NCBI GenBank assembly: GCA_026874595.1
Contig: CM049310.1
Coordinates: forward strand, 4,342,001 to 4,406,000
Direction of reading: 5' to 3'
Origin: Sipunculus nudus
Taxonomy: Eukaryota > Annelida > Sipuncula > Golfingiida > Sipunculidae
DNA: 64,000 nucleotides
Shown here: piece after piece, positions 50,116-63,300 of the stretch
How the letters are laid out: every line of letters begins with the position of its first letter
Position numbering within the stretch: position 1 is the first letter of the stretch
Translations under genes and position numbers: made by a program
The notes under the pieces: generated by a model
The model's database searches: none
Told to the model about the DNA's origin: nothing
The model's input: only the letters and a program-made list of their open reading frames with translations

Positions 50116-51455
50116 ATACACCTCCTCTACAACATATAATAATTAAAATCTTGACAAAATGGGTCTATGACAATGAAAAAATTCTCAGGAAAAAAAAAAA
50201 CAAACTGCACATATATACCGTCGCATGAAGCAATTATTATCCGGCCTATTTCCTTTGACAAAAATACGTGTATGATAGTAAATAAGTCAAAGTATTACTA
50301 CCTCAAGGTATTTTTAAATATTAATGTGACAAAATGTGAAGCTGCTGCACGTGTTGTAAGACAGCTGACCTGTCAACAAATCAAACCACGAGGTAACAAA
50401 TCCGAACGCTATAACCCATAAACTAAAATACACTGAACCCCGGAAAATAAAACAGCACACAATAGTAGGCGTACCAACTGGTGTGTGGTACAGAAACAAC
50501 CCAGTGTTAACTCAAATAGCTAAACACTGGGCACTTACTAATCTGGACTAACCTAATACTAGTATATGGTATAACACTCCTCGCTACAGTGCCATGCGGA
50601 TTGAGGAGGGGCCCCAGGCTACGTGTTGGCGATAGCTGCCAATTCGGTACAGAGCTTGCATAATTCACCCCAATTACCCCATAGTTGGGGTCAGCGTGAT
50701 TTAGCCCCGGGGTTGGAGTTGACCTCGGATAATGACCCTAGTAGTTAATTACGTCGTAACCACTGGCTTGCTTTTGACGTGTAACCTCGAAAAGGCCCAT
50801 GGTGGACTAACGAGTTTACGTGTGTGACATACGTGCATGTGAAGGGGACAATTACTGTGGGCATTCCGTAATGGCTGTGAACGCCTGCAATAACAACCCC
50901 ACCTGTCGCCCAGTGTTGTTGTTACATATGTCGCTTTCCCGGACAGTAAACCTTTAATGTTGGATACAGGAACAAAGCTGTAATTGTTTAAGCCGGTGCT
51001 CTGTGACTCTCGATTACCTCCATATGCTAATTTTGGGCTTATAAACCCAAGTATTGTGGACTTCAACGTAAATGATTCCCATGTCACTGGAATAAAAATA
51101 CTGCATAAATCTACGTTATATCTAGAATATTCATGTACATTAATATTTATTTACATATTTGTACTCACCATTACCATCATGTATCGGGATAAAGCACTTT
51201 CGCTTTTCTACAGGATCATTTCTTCCTCATTACATTATACTGTTTATCTGATAATATATATACACATAATTATTTAAACTTTTTTATTTCAAATAGATTG
51301 ATTTCAAACAGATTGTACAGACTGGCTCCAGTGATGGCGTATATTGTAGCCTCTGCGCAGTCTGTTGTTGCAGGAAGCCGGAGGACCTAAAGAAAACCAC
51401 TGATCTTGGACGGGCTTATAAACTATGCACTCTCATAGGTAGGCGAGCTCGTTAC

Positions 51456-52575
51456 CAGTACAGTACAGTACAGTTTATTTTTTTATTATAGTGAAATGTA
51501 ACATACATGATATAAACTTAATCATAGCCACATCAATCAGTAACCCAGCCCTCCTTGGGCTGATATGTTACCTCAAGTATAAAGATAATAAATACACAGA
51601 CTTTTAACAATAATAAACATCATTAGATTATACGGGCTACGCATTTTCTAACAGATTAAGAGAAAAGTAAATCTTTCCTCTTGGTCAAAGAGCGGACCGA
51701 GTATTCAGCCAAAATCTTACAACCACCATTCATTAAATACACCAATTGATCGGTTTTAACAAGAAGTGTAAATTGTGCGTAATTGCAGGATGCTTTATCA
51801 AATAGAATTGTTCGGAGTGCATTGTAAGCAGAAATTAAAAAATAGTGTGTTTTTCATCATCGACTTCACCATTATTACATATAGGACAACCCCTTTCTTC
51901 AATTTTGAGTTTTCTATATTATTTGTAACGTCATCTTTATTGTTTTGAAATCTGCCAGTTTCTATTTTCAGCGGGAGTATTCCACATCTAAGCTGAGCAA
52001 GTAGTGATCTTTGCCGTCGGGTCATAAACTTTTTTACGTATACTTCTGTACCATATGTGATTTTAAAAGTGGTATAAGTTCTTAATTTAGGCATTGATCG
52101 GCATTGTTCGATCCATTTATTTTGATAATCGGAACGCAACTTTTGTTCCATATAACGTTATAGCATCATGGCGCCTTTTTATTATATATGTGTAATAGAT
52201 CAATGGAATCGATTATCTTCCCCACATCTGGGCACCAGTTATCTGCGACTTGGTTATTATCCTATATGAATACTTTCCTGGTCACTCTGCTATTATCCAT
52301 ATCAAACAATTGATTCCAAAAGCGTAATATATTGATTAAACGACGATGTCGACATGTTAACCATCCAATGTCACCATTTAGAGCAGCAATTGGACAAAAC
52401 TTATGAACGCCTAAAAAGTAACGCAGTGCTCTATTTTGAATCTTATCACATGACGGGGATTTTGTATATCCTCAGATCTCAGACGCATAATCAAGGATTG
52501 TTGCTACATCCAAAGTATTTAATTTTGTAATCGAGTCATATGTAGTATTCTTAAAATTCTTGAACTCGACTGTCC
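51456..52575 (-). pseudogene. LINE 3' part: RT thumb and C-terminal region plus 3' UTR
   Basis: Reading the minus strand from about 52575: 'ILDYASEI', 'KIQNRALRYFLGVHKF' and 'GDIGWLTCRHRR' are the post-RT region of molluscan and other invertebrate LINEs. A stop and frame changes follow, then an open stretch (52151-51798) with 'LRTYTTFK', 'RRQRSLLAQLRCGILPL' and 'IETGRF'. After the last coding segment comes an untranslated tail with 'cccaaggagggctgggtta' ending in ACTGTACTGTACTGTACTGG at about 51460, a typical LINE terminal microsatellite. 5'-truncated and broken. Confidence 0.75.
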
Positions 52576-53750
52576 AGGCATCACATATTTACTGTCCTAG
52601 CAAGAATTCTCTTCTTGGGATGAAAGAAAGCATACGATTCAGGTTCTGTAAACAAGAAAACACGAACCAACTCACAAAATCCAATGGTTAATATATTGTT
52701 GGAGTGCCTCAAAGAAGACATTTTGCATAAGATTAAAACATATAAATTGGGATCTGAGACATGAAAAGCAAGGACGCAGTCAATAACAATAACAATAACA
52801 AGCTGTCTGCCGGTACATACCATTACTAATTCAACCAAGAAAACCAAAACTTGGTCCAGGGCAGTACAGCAGAATTAATGCAATACATATAAGAACAGAA
52901 ATATATGGATCCGTTGGCACCAAACAATGATTAAGGACACCCAAGCAGTCGTAAATTCTACATGATTAAATGTATGTGAATGTATTATCAGGGTTTAGAG
53001 ACATGCAATTGCTTTCAATGCCATTGCTGCATTAAACAGTTTTAACATAAATTATCTCAAAGGAATATATTACTTTCATTTGTATAAAGCATGTTTTTGA
53101 TTTATAATTTATCTATTGACAGGTTACAACATTACTCCTGAGAACAGTATGGTAGCAGTGCCATTTGATAAATATTCGTCATGCGTTGGACATGGCACGT
53201 GTGCTCTTTTAAGATTAGACTGTCTGAAGATGCCGTTTAACAAATTCTAGAGCTGTGATCTGCCGGCTGCCCAACTCTCCCAATCAGAATTCTGATTGAA
53301 CTTTTGTGATTTTGAACCCACAAGACGTCACCAACGCCTATCGGTATAGAAGTGCCGCTCTGTAGAAACCCCACAGCTAGACCCCAACATGCTGCCCCAG
53401 AGCCAGGGAGAGGGAGGAAGGCTCCCGTAAACCAGCAACAACGACAACCATGCTTAATACTCCTCTAACCACTGTGAGACCCACTGTAGTTTTCATCATA
53501 CGTCAGTAATACAGGCACCAATATCATCAAGGGTGTTTAACAAGATATGTTGTTTAACAAAATATACCGTGGCCTACCTCAGAACAACCCCCCACCCCAC
53601 CCCAACCCCAACCGATATGTCGCTGTCAACAGTCTGGTATATGTGTCTATTCTTATCCTCGTCATTACAACGAAAACTTGGCAGCTCTCAATCAACATTC
53701 TCTCTAATGATGAAATTTGACCCGGTATCAGGTGGGCTAATGAGGAGGGT
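52576..53750. other. Intergenic, no gene seen
   Basis: AT-rich up to about 53150, then more balanced composition with C-rich low-complexity sequence at 53585-53612. No exon or element ends recognised. Confidence 0.4.
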
Positions 53751-53918
53751 TATAAAAGACCCTCTCACGCACACTAATACCCGGTAGGTTGGGTGAAAAC
53801 CTGGTCGCAAACACGGACAGTAATGGACAGTTTAAAACTAACTTAGTCTGATGTTGAGTCTTGGACATATACTTGGCCCAGCGGATTCAGGTGCCACCTT
53901 GCTGTTTTAGATTTACAG
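53751..53918 (+). promoter_or_regulatory. Candidate TATA box and 5' UTR exon of the FN2-kringle gene
   Basis: TATAAAAG is at 53751-53758. A transcript starting near 53782 would reach a good donor, TTACAG|GTAAAC, at 53918/53919. A pyrimidine-rich acceptor ending at about 54258 ('cctatatag') would then join the ATG exon. This is built only from signal sequences. Confidence 0.35.
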
Positions 53919-54301
53919 GTAAACGGTTTCATTTCTCATATGATTTAATTCATGTTCTATAATAATTTTGCCTCCACAGTGCAGGTGTTGATTGCTTTAT
54001 GCTTCAAAGAACATACATTTTCAAGAAATGAGTGGGTTTTTCCTTTAAAATCCCAATTAATTTTGAATGGTTGACTGTTAATATTGAAAAGTTATAACCT
54101 GTTTCATCAGGTCTGTTTATTTATTTTTAATAAGTTTTCTATTTTTTTCCTCCTCTTTTCCTTACCTTCTTCTTTTTTTCCTAGTCTTAGTATTAACGAA
54201 GTAAACTATCCAATTCAAAATAATTTATGATGTAAGTTTTATCAGTCTATTCCTATATAGCGTTTCATTTAAATACTGCATGTTGTCATTGTTGTTCGGC
54301 C

Positions 54302-57300
54302 ATGTTGGAAAGCCTGGCGGACATGGATTATCATCATGGACTGGCATGTATAGTCTGCTTGGCGTTTGTATTGCTATCACCTACACAAGTATTAGGTGGA
54401 AGTGAGTACACTTTGTCCTATTTGTTTACAGTAATATATATTTTTATATATATGTGTGTGTTAACTGTATGAATGTATAATGTAAGAATTCTTATGCTTT
54501 ATCTTCAATTTTGTCCATTCTTAAAGCAACAAGAAGCAAGAATGGTATGTATGAACACAGCTCCTGCTGTATGTACTATTTGGGAATACTGTTGCTGCGA
54601 ATTTTAAGCTACGAATTTTTTAAAGAAATACCTCAATTAACCCATTATATAATTATAATAGCGGAGTCATGGTTTTCTTTTAAAGTTTGAACATTAATCG
54701 GTATAGCCTTTTCAGAGAGATGTCTTCATTGGAGACCTTAAGAGAATTAAAAAAAAAATTAAAAATAAAAAAACTGTATCCTTTGTAAGAGCTCTAGACG
54801 TCTCATATTGCTGCCAGCCAGAAAAGCAGCTTTTGATGGGTGGCATGTCCAGAACTGGCAGTTTTGCCATTTTGAACATATCATGATAATATCCGTCATA
54901 CATTTTTTTAACCAAAAAAAATAGACCAAATAGCAATTGCAACATGCGACATTAAAATTAATCGTCTTTTACTATATTTGCTACTCCAAAAAAAATCTGT
55001 TCTTTCCTCGTTGAAAAATTGGTTACTCTCTCAATGAATCTGAACAAAATGTTTCGTACCAAGGGAATGCCCCTAGGGCCATGACAGAGCTTGCGGCAAT
55101 GGAGCTGCCACGGTAATCCTCACGGATTAAAAAACAAAGTTTACACAATAATGCGCTCAAATCTTACCAGTATTACCACGATAATACTCCAGGAATTTCT
55201 AATTTAAATAAACCCCGGGCTATGAGGAGAAGGTCAACAGATTGACCAGACCTGTATGTCCAAATGATGCGCGAAATCCGAATAAATTTGTGCCATGTCT
55301 GTGGCATGATGACAAATAATGGTGCCAAAAAATACTTTATGTATTATAAGTCACCAGCGTCACTCCTCTCTGCATGTGGCTGACCATACTTCTACTTTGT
55401 CTGACGCAATGTATCCTTGAAGGTCATGCCTGCTTATCTGTTGTATATATTGTAAAATCTACATCCGTGTGTCTGAATAAACAATGTTCTTAAATTAAAA
55501 GATGAAGGCTGTCAGCATCAGCTACTTGCTACATGTAATTAAATCAATCAATGACACAGGTACTATGTAATTTAAACACTATTTCCTTTTAAAACGCTTT
55601 GAGAAAGTTCAAACATTATGGCTGAAATGAAAGACCAGACTGTGATGGACATATTATATTGTATCCACCAAAAGGATTTTTGCGGATACTATTATTTCAT
55701 CCGGGTTCCCTGTCGTGACCTCTGACTTTTGGTTTTTGCGAGGCGTCCACCCGCGCGTCATCTACGTTTGGTTCCGCGGCAGTCACACATTAACTGCGTT
55801 CAAAAGGATGCACGTTCACAAGTCTTAGATAACTACATCTTGTTCTCAAGACAGTTTGCGTAAATTCTCTAATTTTTTGCCGTTTATCTCCCTTGAAAAT
55901 TGCATATTTTGTGAAAAGCACACAAAACCTTACATAAATCAGGAATGGTAGTATGGCTTGCCATCAAATACATGGTATAAGGCCAAAATAAAAAAAAAAG
56001 TATGGTTCTCAGGCACTTTTTATAAGAAATCATTGCGGGCGGGCGGTTTTTTAATTTTTTATTTTTTGGTATGCTTCGATAAAAATTTCAATTTTTTTAG
56101 GGAAAAGCATGATAAAAACAGATTTATTTTGCTAAACAAGTAAGAGCACTACATAAGAAAGGAAATTGTATGATTTTATCTTCTTGAAAGAAATGTCCGA
56201 GCGGCTGAAGCTCAAAATTGGTAAGTTACTATTGAAAATCAAGATAAAAATTTTTTTATGCGGGGGTGTAAAATTGATGCGGGCGGTGCCTCAGAACCAT
56301 ACCTTTTATTTTTTTTTTTTTTGCCTAAATCAGATAGCTTTATCTTGTTCATGTACAAAAGTATCAGCCAATAGGAATTTGGCATGGTTGTAAACACTGT
56401 GATGTATGACGGGAAGGAGTTTTATGAAAATGAATGTATATCCATCAAAATGAGCTGCAGGGGTTCAGTTGCATAGATTCCCCACCTAATTTGAAAGAAT
56501 TCCTGCTGGGTTTGTCAACCATCCGTGAGGTAAACTGTCACCGTACTGCATCGTACCGCTTGTTTAGACAAGCAGATGCAAGTGGTACTTTTGTACCTTT
56601 ATCTTGTACACGGATGATATATACATTTTTCCTTTACCATCATTTTTCCTTTTTCTAGTTTTACTATCATTACAGAATACTCAAGTCTACCAGATAAGCT
56701 TTATGAATGTTATGCTGGCCCTTTTCGATCAGGGTGAAACCCCTGCTACAAAGGTGCCCTGTGATGACCCTTCCCCATTTGTGATTGAAACTTGAGAAAC
56801 AAAAGAGGTGAATTTGCTGGTTTAATCGTGCGTGCGCAAGGCCGCTGGCCCTGATGGGATTCCACCGCGCCATCTTAGAACCTGTGTAAACGGATTGTCC
56901 CATATTTTCACTTTACATTTCAACTTGTCCTTGCAATCGGGCACAGTAACTCACATTTTCAAACGATCTGTTTTTTTTCCCAGTCCCCAAGAAATCCCCC
57001 GTATCCTGCTTAAATTTTTTGTCGTCCCTTCACTCTGACTGCATTTATTGTAAAGAGCTTTGAGACACTAGTCTTAAATTATCTTAAACATAGCATTCCG
57101 GATGGTTCGGACCCTTTCCATGCAGTTTGCTTAACGCAGCAACGGGACCACGGATGAAGCCGTTTCGATAATACTACATAATATTTTCAAATATCTCGAG
57201 ATGTGAGAACCTATTAATGCCTGAATTGTATTTATAAGGGGCACCCCAGGGATATATGTGTTATCACAAATATTAAATTCTTTTTTACATATGACTGTGT

Positions 57301-60300
57301 GCCAAAATCTGCATGCTTATTGTCTAACTTGGAAATTTGTCGATGACACAACGTTATGGTTACAGGGCTTATCCGAGGAGATAACGAAAATAAATACCGC
57401 CATGAAATTGAACACTTAACTGCGTGGTGCTATAAAAAAAATAAGAGTTGAATGATGGGAAAACCAAGGAGACAATTATAGACTTTCGGCGTAAAAGGTC
57501 AGAGACCTTGCCCATAGAAATTAATGATTCTGCCGTAGAAATTGTTCAATGTTTAAGTTTTAAGGTGTCCATATATCATCAAACCTGTTGGAGGAAAATG
57601 TAGGCCTAAATTCAGGCGCGGATCCAGGATTTTTGCAGGGAGGGGTGAACGGGTGTCATTCATAAAAAATGTTTGATATAGGTCTTTGTTTAAGAGCAGG
57701 GGGGGGGGGGGGTCTCGACCCCCGAAACCCCCCGTCATGCATAAGATGTATCTAAAAAAAAAGGTCGTTGGTTGAGAGCAAGGGGAAGGGGGGGGGGGGG
57801 GGGTCTCTCTTGGATCCGCACCTGAAATTATTGTATGAAGAAGGCTTTTAAGGATTCTTAAAGGGTTATAGGTCTCGGCTTACCGGTGCTGCTGAAACTT
57901 TATAGTGCAGTTATGGTGATTTGTCGAGTAATTTTACGCTCTAATGCCGAGAAAAAGACTTTACTTAATAGGGTTAATTTTAAACGGTGGACGATAATAT
58001 GGACTTTTTTAACATCTTTTTAAACAATTTACCAGAAGAGGTTGCTCAGAAAGTGAATGCTATAATCAAAGATTTTAATCACCCAGCACACCAGCTTTTT
58101 TTCAAATACATGTATTTGTAATGAAATCTATTAACTGATCGTTACTAGGTTATACAAAAAAAGCTTTAACCAGTACCTACGTGTGAGCAATACGGGGACT
58201 AATCCGATCCCTTGTAAAAAAACTAACCTGAAAACAATTATCTTTTATATACGATTTTTTAATTTATTTTCTTCTTTCAATGTATTCTTTTACAAGCTAG
58301 TCATGACATATAATATTTTATATAATACTTTTATCTTGTTTTATCTGATCTTATCTTTATTGTGCAGTTTAATAGACCTTTTCCACGAGCATGCCGGTGG
58401 CTCGTAATGTTCTTTTGTTGTGTTTGGTTCCAATGAGCCAACATCCTACGTTCTGTGAAGTGAAATTAAATATATACCTGAAACTCCAACAGGAAACTTT
58501 CGTTTCATTACGTTTATCATCTAAACTTCGTAAAAACGTGATAGTTATTGTCGATATTGTCCGAACACTCGTTCCAGTCGTTGCCGAAAGGTGTCGTTAT
58601 TTCTGTAATTTCCCAACGACAACTGCTCTGCAACGATGTCATTTACTTCATTCATAAAGTATACTGTATGGATTTCTTAAAACATATGCGTTTACTTGGG
58701 AGACGGAGAACATAGCCTCATATATTTTGGGGTCATGAAATTCACTATGGGAGTGATCTTCACCTTAACATATTTAATCCTGGATAAAAATCATAGGAAT
58801 GTTGTACATAAAACAGGTGTGGAAATTTACATTTATCTTTATGCATGTATTTTTGTCCAGTTCCCTAAAAAGGGTTATTTTTTGTACAAATCACACAAAT
58901 TTTAGATATATCAAGAGAACGGCCTAATATTGTATTATTGTAATCAGACTTTAGTCTGACGTTCCCATTTTTACAGACTCTGATTTAGGAGTGTATGGAG
59001 GGAACCACACTTCCGGGGATACATGTCAGTTTCCGTTTGTATTCAACAACAAATTGTATTTTGGCTGTACGGAGGAAGGAAGCCCGCTGTACAGTCAGGA
59101 AACCAACTACCCGTGGTGTGGTACTAAAAGTGACGCGTCAAACTGGGGATACTGTGCCCCGATAAGTAAGTTGGGCGGAATTCTGTCCGCAAGAAAGACT
59201 TAGAGTACATCAAGGAAAGCGAGTGAAACCCGTATATAACGTATAAATCAGCCTCATGACGATAACTTTTAAAAAGTATAATGGAAAGAAATACTAAGAA
59301 CAATCATTACTTTCCTCCAAGTGCAATCTGTATCTGTTCAAAAGAACTGTCCTTATTTGCCAATGCTTATAAATCATAGAACTGACCACATGAGGATAGG
59401 CCTATACAAAATAACCCGACAGTACCTTGTCGAGGAACACATTTAATTTTAGCACGTTACCTTGTACAAAAATGTTGAAAGATGCAAATACATTAACATA
59501 CATGGAATTTAAAGCTTGGATTACTCTCCTAATACAGTTGGGTCGGGTTGAATAATATAATGATATTATTATCAAATGTTTAAATAACACGGACCTCTGC
59601 TTTTGGTGAAAACGCGGTCAACCAGCATGATCTTTTAGATGGCGGTAGAGAGTATTAAGCTGTTGACAGAAAAAGAATTTTCTATCATGAAGGTCATACC
59701 ATCAATAACATGATTATGAGTGACGCGTTACGTGTACATTTTAATCCCTGTTAAATTTATATTTGAGAAAATCAGCACCCTTATAAACACTGGCCCATCT
59801 TGTAGACCACTTGTAAAAAATGTAAAAACAAAATAATAAACAGTGATAGAACAAAAATGCACTAGCATAGATATTTGCTTGCATTTAGGAAAGTCATAAA
59901 ATAAGATTAGATTACATTTATTTTTCAGCATGTAAACTGACAGCCATGGGGACAGGTTATGTTGGCTTTACGAACATTACCAATTACAACAAAACCTGCC
60001 AAGAGTGGGATACAAACTCTCCCCACAGCAACATGTACTCCAACCCCGCCAACTGGGCCTCAGTCGTACCGGATGGCTCGGTGGCGGACGCCGGAAATGG
60101 CTGCCGTAACCCTAACAACCGGAACACGGGACCATGGTGCTTCACGACAGACGGCGCCACTGAATGGGAATCCTGCGATATCCCTGATTGTACAAGTAAG
60201 CCTTATATTACTTCTAATAAATAAGAATAAAATGAGAATGGCTATAAATATCGTCTCGATCTGCATGTACATATATACCTCTGCCAAAGTTCTAATCAAA

Positions 60301-63300
60301 CATTTTTATGTTCAACTAAGAAACTGTAGTCATGGTTACTGAACTCCATGGTTTGATCACAGTTGAGTCGGCTCTTGACCTTAAAGCTGATACTAATGAA
60401 TATTTGCGTTCCTCGATGCGACCAATACAGTATGCATTGCGTATCGGTAACCGTATCAACGTTGCGTATCGATTTGTATCGATATATCACTATATTAATA
60501 CAGATCTAGTGAGAATCAGGACCAGCAATCGATATAGAGTGTATATATGTATACTTCTTCTTTTTATTGCATAAATAGATTGCACAATATTTTTGCATAT
60601 ATGTTGTTATATGAAAAAGATTATATGCTTACTTCTTTGTCCCCCTCCCCTACCCCACCCTCCGCTCTCTTTCAAGCCCAGGCTTTCAGTGCAGATACCC
60701 TAACTCCTTTCGAAACGCCGCATCTCCCCCTGAAGTCAAATACAATGATAAAGCTGTTATCACTTCCACTCACGAGGTGCTTTTTCAGTTTCATGCGTTA
60801 AGTATTAAAGGGGCCCAATCACCTAATAGGCCTTTATAAACTAAAGTTATTCCATTGAAGCTTTTATAAAAATAGACCAGAAAACGTGGATATCACCGAA
60901 CACAGGTAGCTTGTTTTGTTTATATCAACGTGTTTATAATAAACAAAATAATCAAAACAAATTCAACAAGGGCATCTAGCAGCAAGTCAGATAAATGGCA
61001 AATGGCGTTTTGCAACAAGTAACCTTTCTACCTTCGCATATATGCAACCTACCACCTTATGTTATATGTTTTTCCCGTTTGTCAACATTGCTGTGTTTAC
61101 AAACATGTTGTTGATAAACAAGTTCATACATCCTTCACGAAGGCGTTATAAGAACTGTTCACAACTTCAATAACCCTTTGATCATTAATATATGCACAGA
61201 GGAAGCCAGAAATCACATATTTTTTTTAGTAGGTGAATGGGCTCCTTAAAACAAACTGCATGCATAAAATTAACCGATAGAAATGTAATTGAACCCCAAT
61301 AGGCAAGACAACAAATGAAGCTTTTAATCAATCAAATTTAAATATTTGAGCTTAAATACAACAACTTTTTAAGTATAACATTATGACATCTGTTTACGAA
61401 ATTCTTTCCAGTTTGTTCCCAGAACCTCCTGTCTGGATCGGGTAGCACTGTGAGTGCTCGGGATTTTTCGTCATCCTCCGTGTATCAGTCGGGATTTGAG
61501 GCCGAGCGCGCCGCTCTATTCACAGAACCAGCTGGCGGGCTGGCAGGAAGCTGGTGTGCTGACTCCGCGGATTCGAACCCTTTCATACAGGCATGTATAT
61601 TTTATTTAATATAAACTCATTATTGTGTACTGTATACAGATGATTGAATAACATGTTTATAATTATGCATTATATAAAATCCCAATAAATTGTAAAAGAT
61701 TTGAAATATATTATGTATTTTTATTTCTTTTTTTGTAAATATATTTAAATTTACTGATAATGTACATTATTTTATACTTTTCTTCTGTTTAATTGGTAAA
61801 TTCTCACTCATCCTTAATTAAATGAATATGATGATATGTGTTATATATAGTTACATAAAAATAAAATATTATGGATTTTCACAAGGCATTTTAGAGTTTA
61901 CAATGTTTCATCTATATACCATGTTTAATTGAATAACTGATAATGAATCGTACTACATTTTTGCGTGTGTTTGGTGAAGGTATTGTGGGTGCAAGAAATT
62001 TGTTCATATGAATATACTTAAGGCCAAAAAAAGTATGGTTCTCAGGCACCGCCCGCGTCAATTTAACACCCCTGCATCAAAAATTTTTATTTTAATGTTC
62101 AGCCTTCAAGGAGATAAAATAATACAAGTTTGATCAGATTTCCATTATTATGTAGTGCTTTTGCCTAGTTAGCGATACAATTCTGTTATTTTCATGCTTT
62201 TTCCTGATCATATGACAATTTTATCGAAACATACGAAAAAGGTAAAATAAAATATTGCCCGCCGCACTGGATTATGAAAAAAAGTGCCTGAGAACCATAC
62301 CTTTTATTTATTTTGGCCTTATGGATATTTTAATCAGAACAGCCCGTTGATTGACTGAAATATAAAATATATAAGTGTAAACGCAATTTTAAATGTTTAC
62401 ATACATAGTTAAGGCATTTGTTATTTGCAAACAGGTCGATTTGTCAACAAGTCATCGCGTTGTGGGGTTTGCAAGTCAAGGACGTTTTGACGCAGATATA
62501 TACGTCACGAGTTATGGTGTTCTGTATGGCATGACGTCACAAACACTAAGCCCCGTCACGGAAAATGGTCTGGAGAAAGTAAGTACATCTAGCATGGGCA
62601 GGATGTAGGGTTGTCCTGGGAAGCACGCATTCAGGATTTTTATCAGTTTTACTCTGTAAGAATTTACAGTCTTTCTTAAACTGAATATGCATGAGAAGAA
62701 AACAGCATTTGAGTCTGAACGAGATTTGGTTCGTGTTAGATCTGATTCTGTGCATATTTCACTGTATACGAGATTATATTTTATTCTTGGCAAGATTTGA
62801 TTTTTTTCGGTTTGATTTGATTTGGGCATCTTTGTGCCAGTGTCTTAACCATAAAACTAGAACCTTTCTGTTAGAGAGTTTTTTTTATATATTTGTGTGT
62901 TAGAGAATTCACTGTGCATCTGCACAGCGACGACATATGTTTTATACTTGTTGTATTGTTATTATTTGAGAATTTATTTGTATCTTCGACATATTTTTTA
63001 TCATAATTGGATCTTGGCATTAAGAATATCTTGGAATTTTAACCCATATTGTAAAATAAACAGACTCCAGAGGCGATCAAAGCATAAATATCCACAAGGG
63101 TGAACTGTTTTTGTTTACTAATCACTCACCAGAGCGCAGCACCGTGGTTATACCATCACTCATCCAGAGCCTCACCTTAATAGGCATGGTTAAAGAGGCA
63201 CGGTAAAGATAAAGAGAAGAGAATAATGACGTCACACACAGCACGGTTGAAAGTGTGTATCTATCTTAACAAAATCCTTGAAAATTAATGAGAATCATAA

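Larger units (their letters stand above)
47091..51455. other. 3' flank of the zinc-finger gene and intergenic DNA
   Basis: The start probably contains the 3' untranslated region, but no definite polyadenylation site is assigned. A GC-richer patch lies at about 47620-48080. The rest is AT-rich, with the minisatellite and one dispersed repeat listed separately. Near 51340-51440 a stretch reads with several cysteines on the plus strand, but it has no supporting context. Confidence 0.4.

Noticed and set aside
54520-54545. Mini-exon between exons 1 and 2 of the FN2-kringle gene
   Set aside because: An acceptor-like 'aaag' and donor-like 'gtatgt' exist, but there is no pyrimidine tract and the phase-1 join from exon 1 to exon 2 works without it.
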